Below are positions 8,187 to 16,096 of a DNA stretch of 64,000 bases, piece by piece (position 1 is the stretch's first letter; each line of letters begins with the position of its first letter). The notes below the pieces were generated by a model. The model did not search any database, was not told the DNA's origin, and was given only the letters and a program-made list of their open reading frames with translations. Origin of the DNA: Actinomycetota bacterium (GTDB lineage Bacteria > Actinomycetota > Acidimicrobiia > IMCC26256 > PALSA-555). The stretch covers positions 5,656 through 69,655 of the forward strand of contig PLJD01000096.1 of the NCBI GenBank assembly GCA_003140175.1, read 5' to 3'. A program made the translations under genes and the position numbers.

Positions 8187-9871
8187 GGCAGCCGAGCCGG
8201 CGACGGGGCCGGCTGCCCGGCGTTGCCGTCCCGGACCGGGGCGGGCGACGCCGCGGCGTCGCCGGCGCCGTCGGGCTCCGGGGTGGCACCCACCCAGCCG
8301 CCGGTGCGGTCTCGGCCGAACTCGGCGGCTTGGCGTTCGACGTCTTGGGCCCGCGGGCGCGACGGCAAGAAGACCAGCACGGGGATGATCACGACCGCCG
8401 CCGTGGCGGCGGCGACCAAGAGGCCGGCGTGGAAACCCTGGATGAAGGATCCCTGGGCGAGGCGGACGAACAGGCCTTGCGCGGCGTGGGGGAGTCGCGC
8501 CGCGGCCTCGAGCGCGAAGCCGAGCTGCTGTTTGGCTTCGGTCACCAGACCGGCCGGCAGCGAGTGGCCCTGCAGCGCCGACACCACCTTCGCTCCGTAG
8601 ATCGAGGAGAAGACGCTGCCGACCACCGCGACACCCACCGCGCCGCCGACCTGGCGGGTGGTGTCGTTCACTGCGGAGCCGACGCCCGCTCGGGCCAGGG
8701 GCAGCGAGCCCATGATCGACTCGGTGGCGGGGCTGAAGGTGAGCGCCATCCCGGTCGCGGTGAGCGCCATGGGCCAGGCGAGGTGGAGGAACGGGGTGGC
8801 CTGATTCGCGCTGGCGAGCACGGCGAGGCCACCCGCGACGCAACCGAGGCCGAGCGCCACGGTGCGTTTCGTGCCGATGAAATCGACGATGCGGGGGCTG
8901 AGCGGGGCGACGACCATCATCGGCACGGCGAAGGCGAGCAGGCGCACCCCGGTGGACAACGGCGAGTAGTTGAGGACGAACTGCAGGTATTGGGTCAGCA
9001 GGAAGATCGACCCGAACATCGCGAAGAACGCGATCGTGATCGCTCCACTCGCGGCGCTGAAGCGTGGGTTCTTCCAGAAGCGCGTGTCGAGCATCGGGTG
9101 ATCGACGCGGCGCTCCCACCAGAAGAACACGGCGAGCAGGATCCCGCCCGCGAAGAAGAACGCGAGGATCTTCGGGGCGGTCCAGCCCGACGTCGGCGCT
9201 TCGATGACGGCGAACAGCAACGCGCTCAGACCGGCGATGGACAGCACCGCGCCGACCAAGTCCAAGCTCGGCGCGTTCGGGTCTTTCGAGTTCGGGATCA
9301 GGAAGATCCCAGCCAGCACGCCGACCAACACGATCGGGATGTTGACGAGGAAGATCGAGCCCCAATAGAAGCGCTCCAGCAGCGCGCCACCGGTCAGGGG
9401 CCCCAAGGCCACCCCGACCCCGGCGGTGGCCGCCCAGATTCCGATCGCCTTGGCCCGATCTCGACCCGGGAAGATGTTCGTGATGATCGACAGGGTCGCG
9501 GGCATGATCAACGCGCTGCCGATGCCCATGAAGGCACGGCTGGCGATGAGCTGGTTCGCCGAGCCGGACAGCGCCGACAGGGCGGAGCCGGTACCAAAGA
9601 TCAGGAAGCCGGCCTGGAGGGCGGGGCGACGGCCGTACTTGTCGCCCACGCTGCCCATCGTCAGCAACAGCCCGGCGAACACCAGCGTGTAGGCGTCGAC
9701 CATCCACTGCAGCTGGCTGTCGGAGGCGTTCAGCTCCTTCACGATGGTGGGGAGCGCGACGTTGAGGATCGAGTTGTCGAGGACGATCACGAGCAGGCTG
9801 AAGCACAGCACGCCGAGGATGAGCCACCGCCGCTCCTCGGCCTTGGCCTGGACGCGCTCTCCGAGCCTCAT
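8183..9871 (-). CDS. MFS multidrug efflux transporter, DHA2 (14-TM, EmrB/QacA) family
   Basis: This 562-residue polytopic inner-membrane protein probably exports drugs or other lipophilic compounds by proton antiport. Helix 1 carries VIVLDNSILNVALPTI, the family's acidic residue motif. Motif A (GSVGDKYGRRPAL) follows helix 2, and motif C-like LGPLTGGAL is in helix 5. The hydrophobicity pattern fits 14 helices, and the C-terminal 60 residues are a hydrophilic Ala/Gly/Pro tail. I chose the ATG at 9871, which has GGGAG 5 bases upstream; an in-frame TTG lies one codon earlier. It is co-transcribed with the TetR gene and follows dapA after a 113-base gap. Confidence 0.92.
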   Translation of the reverse strand: MRLGERVQAKAEERRWLILGVLCFSLLVIVLDNSILNVALPTIVKELNASDSQLQWMVDAYTLVFAGLLLTMGSVGDKYGRRPALQAGFLIFGTGSALSALSGSANQLIASRAFMGIGSALIMPATLSIITNIFPGRDRAKAIGIWAATAGVGVALGPLTGGALLERFYWGSIFLVNIPIVLVGVLAGIFLIPNSKDPNAPSLDLVGAVLSIAGLSALLFAVIEAPTSGWTAPKILAFFFAGGILLAVFFWWERRVDHPMLDTRFWKNPRFSAASGAITIAFFAMFGSIFLLTQYLQFVLNYSPLSTGVRLLAFAVPMMVVAPLSPRIVDFIGTKRTVALGLGCVAGGLAVLASANQATPFLHLAWPMALTATGMALTFSPATESIMGSLPLARAGVGSAVNDTTRQVGGAVGVAVVGSVFSSIYGAKVVSALQGHSLPAGLVTEAKQQLGFALEAAARLPHAAQGLFVRLAQGSFIQGFHAGLLVAAATAAVVIIPVLVFLPSRPRAQDVERQAAEFGRDRTGGWVGATPEPDGAGDAAASPAPVRDGNAGQPAPSPARLP

Positions 9872-9976
9872 CAACGCTCCCTCGCTTGGGTGCCCGCCGA
9901 CGGCATTGCGAAACGGCCGCGTTCCGCTTTACGCGACGTTACCGATGGTGTCCGAGCCTGGCAACGACGACGGGTT

Positions 9977-9999
9977 GCGGCGGGTTAGCCGCCCGCCGC
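9977..9999 (-). terminator. GC-rich hairpin spanning the dapA stop codon
   Basis: GCGGCGGG (9977-9984) and CCCGCCGC (9992-9999) form an 8-bp perfect stem, with the dapA TAA in the loop. No T-run follows. It may end or attenuate transcription between dapA and the MFS/TetR pair. Confidence 0.35.
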
Positions 10000-10884
10000 G
10001 GCGATCGCCGCGAGGGCGGCCTCGACCGCACCGGCGGAGGCGCGGGTCAGGGGGAGGCGCACGTCGGCGGTCGGGATGAGCCCCTGGGCGGCGAGCACCG
10101 CCTTGAACACCGCGGGGTTCGGCTCGGCGAAGCAGGCCCTCACCACCGGAAGGAGCGCCTCGTGGTGCGCCCGACCCTCGTCGACCTTGCCCGCCAGGGC
10201 GCACTCGGTCAGCTCGACCCATCGGCGCGTGCAGACATGGGCTGACGCGGCCACCGCACCGGCTCCTCCGAGCAGCACGAGGGGGAACAGGAGTGGGTCG
10301 TCGCCGCTGAGCACCGCGAAGCCCGGCGGCGCGTCGGCCAGGACGGTGAGCGTCGCGTCGTCGAGCCCGCCCACCGACTGCTTGAGGCCCGCCACGTTCG
10401 GATGGTTGGCGACGCGCAGCAGCCCGTCCGGCTCGAAGGCCCGGCCGGTGCGGCTCGGGATGTTGTAGAGGACCAGCGGGACCGGGCTGGCCGCGGCGAC
10501 CGCCTCGAAGTGGGCGACGATCCCGGCCTGGTTGGGCCGCAGGTAGTAGGGAACCACGCAGAGCGTGGCGGTGACACCCTCCACGTCGGCGAGCGCCTCG
10601 GTGGCGGCGATCGTGGCCCGGGTGCTGTTCGTGCCCGCGCCGACGATGAGGTGGGCGCCATGGGCCCGGCAGGCGCGGGCGCACACGTCGAGGATGGCGC
10701 GACGCTCATCGGCCTCGAGCAGCGGGGTCTCCCCGGTCGTGCCGAGCGGCACGAGGCCCGCCACGCCCGCCTCGAGGTACCGCTCGGCGAGGCCGGCCAG
10801 GGCGTCGAGTGCGACCGACCCGTCGGACGCGAACGGGGTGATCAAGGGGATGTACACGCCGCGCAACGTCGCGTCGGTTCCCAC
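9985..10884 (-). CDS. dapA: 4-hydroxy-tetrahydrodipicolinate synthase
   Basis: This is a 299-residue TIM-barrel aldolase that condenses pyruvate with aspartate semialdehyde in lysine/diaminopimelate synthesis. Visible catalytic residues are the TTGE motif (49-52), the tyrosine of VPYY (113-114), the Tyr in LYNIPSRTG (140) and the Schiff-base lysine in VAGLKQS (168). The open frame extends further upstream, but family homology begins at the GTG at 10884, which has a TACCCT box 7 bases upstream and so may be leaderless. It is divergent from a TauE/SafE gene across 25 bases. A relative acting on another 2-keto acid cannot be excluded, since the DapA family is broad. Confidence 0.88.
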   Translation of the reverse strand: MGTDATLRGVYIPLITPFASDGSVALDALAGLAERYLEAGVAGLVPLGTTGETPLLEADERRAILDVCARACRAHGAHLIVGAGTNSTRATIAATEALADVEGVTATLCVVPYYLRPNQAGIVAHFEAVAAASPVPLVLYNIPSRTGRAFEPDGLLRVANHPNVAGLKQSVGGLDDATLTVLADAPPGFAVLSGDDPLLFPLVLLGGAGAVAASAHVCTRRWVELTECALAGKVDEGRAHHEALLPVVRACFAEPNPAVFKAVLAAQGLIPTADVRLPLTRASAGAVEAALAAIAAAGG

Positions 10885-10909
10885 GTCGTCGAGGGTAGCC
10901 TCCGCGGGG
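10885..10909. promoter_or_regulatory. Divergent leaderless-type promoters, dapA / TauE
   Basis: The 25-base spacer holds TACCCT (10892-10897, read on minus) 7 bases before the dapA GTG. It also holds TAGCCT (10896-10901, plus) 8 bases before the TauE ATG. Both fit an actinobacterial -10 box at leaderless distance, and neither start has a good ribosome binding site. Confidence 0.5.
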
Positions 10910-11740
10910 ATGTCCGACACGTGGCGAATCGTGTTGACCGGCCTGTTCGGCGTCGGGACCGGGCTCTTGTCCGGCATGTTCGGGATCGGCGGGGCTGTCG
11001 TGTCGACCCCGGCGATCCGGCTGCTGGGCGCCACGCCGATCGCCGCGATCGGCTCGACGGTCCCCTCGATCATCCCGTCGGCGGTCACCGGCGCGTACCG
11101 CTACGCGCGCGAGCACCTCGTGGACTGGCGCGTGGTCGTGTGGACCGGGGCGACGGGGGCCGCGGCGGCGGTCGGCGGCGCGTTCGCCAGCGGCGCCGTC
11201 CCCGGGGGCGGACATCCGCTCATGATCCTCACCGCGCTCATGGTCGGCTTCACGGCCTGGCGGCTCAGCCGGCCCGTCACCGAGCCCGAACCCGAGCCGG
11301 TGCGCAGCGCCGAGGGCGCCACCGACGCCGCGCCGGGTCTGGCCCACCTCGCCGAGGGCCCACCCCGGCTGGAGGCGTGGCGGCTCGCCGTGACCGGGAT
11401 TGGCGCGGGTGCCCTGAGCGGCCTGCTGGGTATCGGCGGCGGGGTGCTCTTGGTCCCCGCGTTCACCAGCTGGTGCCGGATGCCGATCAAGCCGGCGCTG
11501 GCGACGTCGCTGGCCTGCGTGGGCGTGCTGGCGGTCCCGAGCATGGTCACCCACGCCCTCCTCGGTCACATCAACTGGCTGTACGCGCTGCCGCTGTGCG
11601 TCGGCGTCGTCCCCGGGGCGCGCCTCGGCGCGCACCTCACGATCCGCTCGTCGGACCACACCTTGCGGTTCCTGATCGGAATCGTGCTCGGGATCGTCGC
11701 GGTCGCCTACGCCGCCGGGGAGATCATCGCCCTGGTGTGA
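10910..11740 (+). CDS. TauE/SafE (DUF81) family membrane permease
   Basis: This 276-residue protein has two similar halves, each starting with a Gly-rich hydrophobic segment: FGVGTGLLSGMFGIGGAVV near the start and GIGAGALSGLLGIGGGVLL around residue 165. That repeated G-I-G-G signature defines the TauE/SafE family of inner-membrane sulfite/organosulfonate exporters and related anion carriers. About eight helices are expected, and the loop between the halves is acidic and Pro-rich. The substrate is unknown, as no sulfur genes are next to it. It overlaps the uracil-DNA glycosylase gene tail-to-tail by 17 bases. Confidence 0.88.
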   Translation: MSDTWRIVLTGLFGVGTGLLSGMFGIGGAVVSTPAIRLLGATPIAAIGSTVPSIIPSAVTGAYRYAREHLVDWRVVVWTGATGAAAAVGGAFASGAVPGGGHPLMILTALMVGFTAWRLSRPVTEPEPEPVRSAEGATDAAPGLAHLAEGPPRLEAWRLAVTGIGAGALSGLLGIGGGVLLVPAFTSWCRMPIKPALATSLACVGVLAVPSMVTHALLGHINWLYALPLCVGVVPGARLGAHLTIRSSDHTLRFLIGIVLGIVAVAYAAGEIIALV

Positions 11741-12425
11741 TCGGCCGGTGGGCGAGCACCGTCGCTCGGGTCAGGACCGCGTCGAGCATCGCCTCGGTGA
11801 GGCGCCCGGTGAACGTGTTCTGCTGGCTGGGGTGGTAGCAGCCCAGAATCGTCGCCCGGGACGTCACCACTTCCAGACCGTGCGCGAACCGGGGCCGGGG
11901 CCGGGGCAGCTCGACGCCCAGACCCGGGAGGACCCGCCACAGCGCCGCGTACGCGAAACCGCCGAGCACGACGACGACCCGGACGTCTTCGAGCAGGGCG
12001 AGCTCGCGAGCGAAGTAGGGCAGGCACCGGTCGCGCTCGTCGGGGGTCGGATGGTTGTCCGGCGGGGCGCAGCGCACCGCGGCGGTGACGTACGCGCCGG
12101 ACAAGGCCAGCCCGTCCCCGACCCGTTGCGACTCGGGCTGGTTGGCCAGCCCAGCTCGGCACAGCGCACCGAAGAGCCAATCGCCGGAGCGGTCGCCGGT
12201 GAACACCCGTCCGGTGCGGTTCCCGCCGTGCGCGGCGGGAGCCAACCCGAGCAGCAGGATCGCGGCCCGCGGGTCCCCGAAGCCCGGCACGGGACGAGCC
12301 CAGTACGTCTCGTCACGAAACGCGGCTCGTTTGGTCCGACCGACCGTCTCGCGCCAGTCCACGAGACGCGGACACGCGCGACACGACACGATCTCCGACG
12401 TCAGATCGTCGAGCGCGGTGGGCAC
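11724..12425 (-). CDS. Uracil-DNA glycosylase, family 5 (UdgB-like)
   Basis: This 233-residue DNA repair enzyme removes uracil, and often hypoxanthine, from DNA. Motif 1 is GLAPAAHGGNRTGR, the family 5 form with Ala-Pro-Ala-x-His, where family 4 has GEAPG. Motif 3 is HPSQQN near the C-terminus. Cysteines in CRACPRL and in CAPPDNHPTPDERDRC fit the four ligands of the [4Fe-4S] cluster. The start is a GTG with TAGCGT 6 bases upstream. It is divergent from the lipid kinase and converges on the TauE gene. Confidence 0.9.
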   Translation of the reverse strand: MPTALDDLTSEIVSCRACPRLVDWRETVGRTKRAAFRDETYWARPVPGFGDPRAAILLLGLAPAAHGGNRTGRVFTGDRSGDWLFGALCRAGLANQPESQRVGDGLALSGAYVTAAVRCAPPDNHPTPDERDRCLPYFARELALLEDVRVVVVLGGFAYAALWRVLPGLGVELPRPRPRFAHGLEVVTSRATILGCYHPSQQNTFTGRLTEAMLDAVLTRATVLAHRPITPGR

Positions 12426-12457
12426 GGGGCGACGCTATCGCCGTAGTCTCAGCGGCC
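12426..12457. promoter_or_regulatory. Divergent leaderless-type promoters, udg / lipid kinase
   Basis: TAGCGT (12432-12437, minus) lies 6 bases from the glycosylase GTG, and TAGTCT (12444-12449, plus) lies 8 bases from the kinase GTG. Only 32 bases separate the genes, so their promoters must be interleaved. Confidence 0.5.
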
Positions 12458-13402
12458 GTGCGCCTGCTGCTGATCGTCAACCCCACCGCGTCGTCGATGA
12501 CGCCGCGGCGGCGCGTCCTGGTACAGCACGCGCTCGGTGAGGAACACCGCCTCGAGGTCGCCGAGACGACACGCCGCGGCCACGCGACCCGTTTGGCACG
12601 CAACGCGGCGCGAGAAGGCTTCGACGCGGTCGTCGTGGCCGCGGGTGACGGCACCCTCAACGAGGCCGCCAACGGCCTGGCCGGGACGGGCACGGCGTTG
12701 GCCCCCCTGCCGGGCGGGTCGACGAACGTGTTCGCCCGGACGATCGGTGTCCCGAACTCAATGCGGGCGGCGACCAGCCAACTGGTCGCCAGCCTCGCTG
12801 CCCGCTCACTGCAGCGCGTCGGGCTCGGCTCCGGCAACGGCCGGCGTTTCCTGTTCCACCTAGGCGCCGGTTTCGACGCCGAGGTGATCGAGCAGGTGGA
12901 ACGCCACGCGTGGCTCAAACGATCGCTGGCCCATCCGACGTTCGCCGTCGCGGCCCTGACCACCTTCTACCGGGGCTTCGACCGCACCCATCCGGCCTAC
13001 CGGGTCGAGATCGATGGGGTACCGCTCGGCGACGGGTACTTCGCCATCATCTCGAACACGTCGCCGTACGCCTTCTTCGGCGTGCGGCCCCTCACGGTCA
13101 CCCGCGCCGCGGGGCTGGACCGTGGGCTGGCGATCACCATGTTCCAGCGGCTCGATCCTGGCGTGCTGCTGCCCGCGGCGCTGTCGGCGATGCTGCGGGG
13201 CCGGCGACTCCAGCGCCACCCCGACATCATCCAGGGGGCGGATCTCGACACGCTCGACCTGATCGCGCACGGCTCCCCGTTCCCGTGGCAGGTCGACGGC
13301 GACTACCTCGGCGAGGTCGAACGCCTCGAGGTTCGCTACGAGCCCGACTCGTTAACGCTCGTCGTGCCCGGCGACGCGACGCGCCCGGCCGCTACCGGCT
13401 GA
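12458..13402 (+). CDS. Diacylglycerol/lipid kinase (DagK/YegS family)
   Basis: This is a 314-residue member of the DAGK catalytic fold, which phosphorylates diacylglycerol or a related lipid at the membrane. The N-terminal NPTASSMTPRR matches the family's NP...G/S nucleotide-binding start. VVVAAGDGTLNEAANGL contains the GDGT-x-N-E catalytic motif, and LPGGSTNVFART is the phosphate-binding loop. FPWQVDGDYLG near the C-terminus is the conserved W-x-x-D-G-E-like turn. The GTG start is consistent with the start of homology. It ends 11 bases inside the convergent GDPD gene, another lipid-headgroup enzyme. Confidence 0.9.
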   Translation: MRLLLIVNPTASSMTPRRRVLVQHALGEEHRLEVAETTRRGHATRLARNAAREGFDAVVVAAGDGTLNEAANGLAGTGTALAPLPGGSTNVFARTIGVPNSMRAATSQLVASLAARSLQRVGLGSGNGRRFLFHLGAGFDAEVIEQVERHAWLKRSLAHPTFAVAALTTFYRGFDRTHPAYRVEIDGVPLGDGYFAIISNTSPYAFFGVRPLTVTRAAGLDRGLAITMFQRLDPGVLLPAALSAMLRGRRLQRHPDIIQGADLDTLDLIAHGSPFPWQVDGDYLGEVERLEVRYEPDSLTLVVPGDATRPAATG

Positions 13403-14111
13403 GGGCGCGCAGCGCCACGTCGGGCTCGTCGGTGATGACCGCGTCGACCCCCGCCCCGCTCAGCCGCCGGACCCTCGCGGCCCCGTTCACCGTCCAGACG
13501 TGCAGCCGCACGCCGCGCTCGTGCGCGCGGTCGGCGACGGCGCCGGCCCGTGCGCCGCGCAGCGCTCGCAGGTGCGGGTGCAGCGCGGCGTGCCCACCGT
13601 CGGCGACCAGGGAGACGGCCACGTTCGGGTCGAAGCCCGACAGGGTGAGCAGCGCGGTGGGGGTGCGCGGGTCGCCGGCGCGCGCCCGGTTCAGGGCCTC
13701 AAGGTTGAACGACGAGATGAGCACGTCGTCCCGGCGCCCCCGCCGGGCCAGCGTGTCGGCGACGAGGGGCACCAAGCGGTCGTCGGGGTCGTAGTCCGGC
13801 TCGCCGGGGAGGCACTTGAGCTCAACGTTCACGAGCGCGCCGACGCACGCCTCGAGGGCCTCGTCGAGCGTGGGCAGCTCGGGTCGGGCGGCCCGCACCG
13901 CGGCGAAGGGCAGCTCGGCGAGCAGCCCGAGGTCCTGCACGGCCGCGTCGTGGTGCACCACGACGACGTCGTCGGCGGTATGGCGAGCGTCGAGCTCGAC
14001 GCCGTCGGCACCCAGCTCGAGGGCCCGGGCGAATGCCGCCCGGGTGTTCTCGGGCGCCTGGCGGCGGGCGCCCCGGTGGGCCCACACCTGGGTGAGGGCG
14101 CTGGCGGGCAC
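13392..14111 (-). CDS. Glycerophosphodiester phosphodiesterase (GDPD)
   Basis: This 239-residue TIM-barrel enzyme hydrolyses glycerophosphodiesters to glycerol 3-phosphate and an alcohol. Visible signatures are AHRGARRQAPENT (catalytic His, Arg and metal Glu), GVELDARHTADD, VVHHD (second His) and VNVELK for metal binding, with LHVWTVN and AVITDEPD closing the barrel. No signal peptide is seen, so it is probably cytoplasmic. The start is one of two adjacent GTG codons; 14111 has TACCAT 6 bases upstream, while 14114 would add one residue. The longer upstream frame has no homology. It converges on the lipid kinase gene. Confidence 0.9.
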   Translation of the reverse strand: MPASALTQVWAHRGARRQAPENTRAAFARALELGADGVELDARHTADDVVVVHHDAAVQDLGLLAELPFAAVRAARPELPTLDEALEACVGALVNVELKCLPGEPDYDPDDRLVPLVADTLARRGRRDDVLISSFNLEALNRARAGDPRTPTALLTLSGFDPNVAVSLVADGGHAALHPHLRALRGARAGAVADRAHERGVRLHVWTVNGAARVRRLSGAGVDAVITDEPDVALRALSR

Positions 14112-14282
14112 CACGGCATGGTACGAGCCGCGAAAGCGCAGGTCAGACCCCTTGTGGTGTTGGGCGCGCAGATCTACGCTCCGGGACGCCTGGAGGCGAC
14201 GGCCCCGAGGCACGCGCCGGAGCCCCGAGCCCGGCAGCGCGGGCTTACCACCGGCGACGTGCCGATAACGCAAGGAACAGCA

Positions 14283-14573
14283 GTGGCGCTCACCTGGATC
14301 CGCACCCACGACTGGGACGCTGAGGCTTGGCGGTCCCGCTCGGCGTGCCGCGACTCCGACCCCGACGTCTTCTTCCCCATCGGGACCACCGGTCCCGCGC
14401 TAGAACAGATCGAAACGGCGCGCCGGATCTGTACCGCGTGCCAGGTCACCGACGAATGCCTCGAGTTCGCCCTGGCCACCAACCAGGAAGCGGGCATCTG
14501 GGGCGGAACGACCGAGGAGGAGCGACGCAAGCTCCGCAAAGCCTGGGTCGCCCGCCAACGCGCCGCGTCGTAG
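14283..14573 (+). CDS. WhiB family iron-sulfur transcription factor (WhiB1-like)
   Basis: This 96-residue protein has the four WhiB cluster cysteines at 22, 50, 53 and 59, the turn GIWGG at 71-75, and a basic C-terminal tail for DNA binding. The segment FFPIGTTGPALEQIE after the first Cys resembles the WhiB1 subgroup, which binds the primary sigma factor and senses nitric oxide through its [4Fe-4S] cluster. The start is the GTG at 14283, with AAGGA about 8 bases upstream; the long frame upstream is antisense to the GDPD gene. It converges on the PdtaS-like kinase. Confidence 0.93.
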   Translation: MALTWIRTHDWDAEAWRSRSACRDSDPDVFFPIGTTGPALEQIETARRICTACQVTDECLEFALATNQEAGIWGGTTEEERRKLRKAWVARQRAAS

Positions 14574-14595
14574 CGGCCCTCGTCACCCAGCCCGC

Positions 14596-16083
14596 TTAGA
14601 GCGTCCCGAACTCCCCCGGGGCCGCCGGTTTCAACGGCACCCGCAGGCTGACCCGCGTCCCGTGGTCGTCGCGCATCTCGATCGAGCCGCCAAGCTCGCT
14701 GGTCACGAGCGCGTGCACGATCGACAGGCCCAGACCCCTCGAATCCTCGAGGGAGAAGTCAGGCGGCAGGCCGACGCCGTCGTCGACGACGTCGAGGGCC
14801 AGCTCGCCCTCCCGGCGGCGGACGATCACCCGCACGTGACCTTCGCTGGGGGCGCCGTCGGCGCCGTCTGGGAATGCGTGGTCGACGGCGTTTTGCATCA
14901 GCTCATTCAGGACGACCGCGAGGGGGGTCGCGATCTCTCCCGGCAGGAGCCCCGCGTTGCCCTCGACGTCGAAGTGCAGGCGCAGCTCGGGGGTCGAGAC
15001 CGTCTCCTCCACGACTCGCACCAGCGGCCCGATGATCTCGGCGAAGTCGACAACGTCGGCCGCGTCGCGCGACAGGGTCTCGTGCACGATGGCGATCGAG
15101 CGGATCCGTCGCTCCGATTCCTGGAGCGCCTCTTGGGCCTCGGGGGTGCTCAGCCGCCGACCCTGCAGGCGTAGCAGCGCGGCGATCGTCTGGAGGTTGT
15201 TCTTCACCCGGTGGTGGATCTCGCGGATCGTGGCGTCCTTCGACAACAGGATCCGGTCGCGGCGGCGCAGGTCCGTGACGTCGCGCACGAGGATCATCGC
15301 CCCGGTCGAGCGTTTCCGCTCCAGCAGCGGGATGGCTTGGATCAGCACCGACGTCTCGCCCCGCTCGATCTCCTCGGTGACCGGGACCCGCAGCCGGAAC
15401 GCGGCCTCGGCCGCGTCCTGGTCGAAGCCGATCTCCCCGAGGAGCAGCCCGTGCGTGTACGCGTGGATCCCCAACCGGTGCAGCGAGCTGATGGCGTTCG
15501 GGCTGGTGAACCGGATCCGGAGCTGGTCGTCGAGCAGGATTACGCCGTCGGCGACCCGGGGTGCCTCCTCCAGCGCCACCTCGTCGCGGGGGAACGGGAA
15601 CGAGCCTTCGGTCATCATCCGGGCGAAGCGCTCGAAGGTGTCGAGGTAGACACGCTCGAGCTCCCCCTGGCGGCGCCCCGACGTGGTCGGCGACTCCCGA
15701 GACACCACCGCGATCGGCGCCCCGTCCAGCAGGAGCGGGATGCACTCCGTCCGGGCCCGCTCCGCCGAGCCCAGGACCGTTGCGTCGCCGCCCACGATCT
15801 CGAGCTTGCGCCACGCCCGAGCGACGAGTGGTCGCTCCACCTCCTGGACGACGGTGCCGATCAGCTCGGGGGGATACAGGGTCTGGCCGGTCACCGGACG
15901 GACGTGGGCGAGGACCACGAAGCGGTGCCCCTCCTCGCCCTCGACCGGCGCGAGGGCGAGCAGGTCGGCGAAGCACAGATCGGCGAGCGGCTGCCAGGAC
16001 GCCACGAGCCGCTGGAGGTGGCGGAGCGTCGCACCCCGCAAGCCGGTGTTGGCGTGCGCGAGGTCAAAGAGCCCGACTGCCAT
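14596..16083 (-). CDS. pdtaS: Sensor histidine kinase, PdtaS type
   Basis: This 495-residue soluble kinase has the order of mycobacterial PdtaS: an N-terminal GAF-like domain (about 1-160), a PAS domain (about 170-270), the HisKA_2 box IREIHHRVKNNLQT with the phospho-acceptor His at 290/291, and a C-terminal ATPase domain with NELMQNAVDHAF (N box), DDGVGLP (G1) and GLGLSIV (G2). It would phosphorylate a PdtaR-type response regulator that binds RNA through an ANTAR domain; no such gene is in the window. No membrane segment is present. TAACCT lies 7 bases before the ATG, so translation may be leaderless. Confidence 0.93.
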   Translation of the reverse strand: MAVGLFDLAHANTGLRGATLRHLQRLVASWQPLADLCFADLLALAPVEGEEGHRFVVLAHVRPVTGQTLYPPELIGTVVQEVERPLVARAWRKLEIVGGDATVLGSAERARTECIPLLLDGAPIAVVSRESPTTSGRRQGELERVYLDTFERFARMMTEGSFPFPRDEVALEEAPRVADGVILLDDQLRIRFTSPNAISSLHRLGIHAYTHGLLLGEIGFDQDAAEAAFRLRVPVTEEIERGETSVLIQAIPLLERKRSTGAMILVRDVTDLRRRDRILLSKDATIREIHHRVKNNLQTIAALLRLQGRRLSTPEAQEALQESERRIRSIAIVHETLSRDAADVVDFAEIIGPLVRVVEETVSTPELRLHFDVEGNAGLLPGEIATPLAVVLNELMQNAVDHAFPDGADGAPSEGHVRVIVRRREGELALDVVDDGVGLPPDFSLEDSRGLGLSIVHALVTSELGGSIEMRDDHGTRVSLRVPLKPAAPGEFGTL

Positions 16084-16096
16084 GTCAGAGAGGTTA
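16084..16096 (-). promoter_or_regulatory. Leaderless-type -10 box of pdtaS
   Basis: TAACCT (16091-16096 on minus) lies 7 bases upstream of the ATG and overlaps the stop codon of the ATPase gene behind it. It suggests the kinase has its own promoter. Confidence 0.45.

Noticed and set aside
8330-9988. 552-codon plus-strand frame opposite the MFS transporter
   Set aside because: It is antisense to a transporter with clear motifs, and its sequence is a low-complexity Arg/Asp/Gly/His mixture.
13500-14282. Upstream extension of the WhiB frame
   Set aside because: The extra ~260 codons are antisense to GDPD; the GTG at 14283 has AAGGA upstream and starts exactly where WhiB homology begins.
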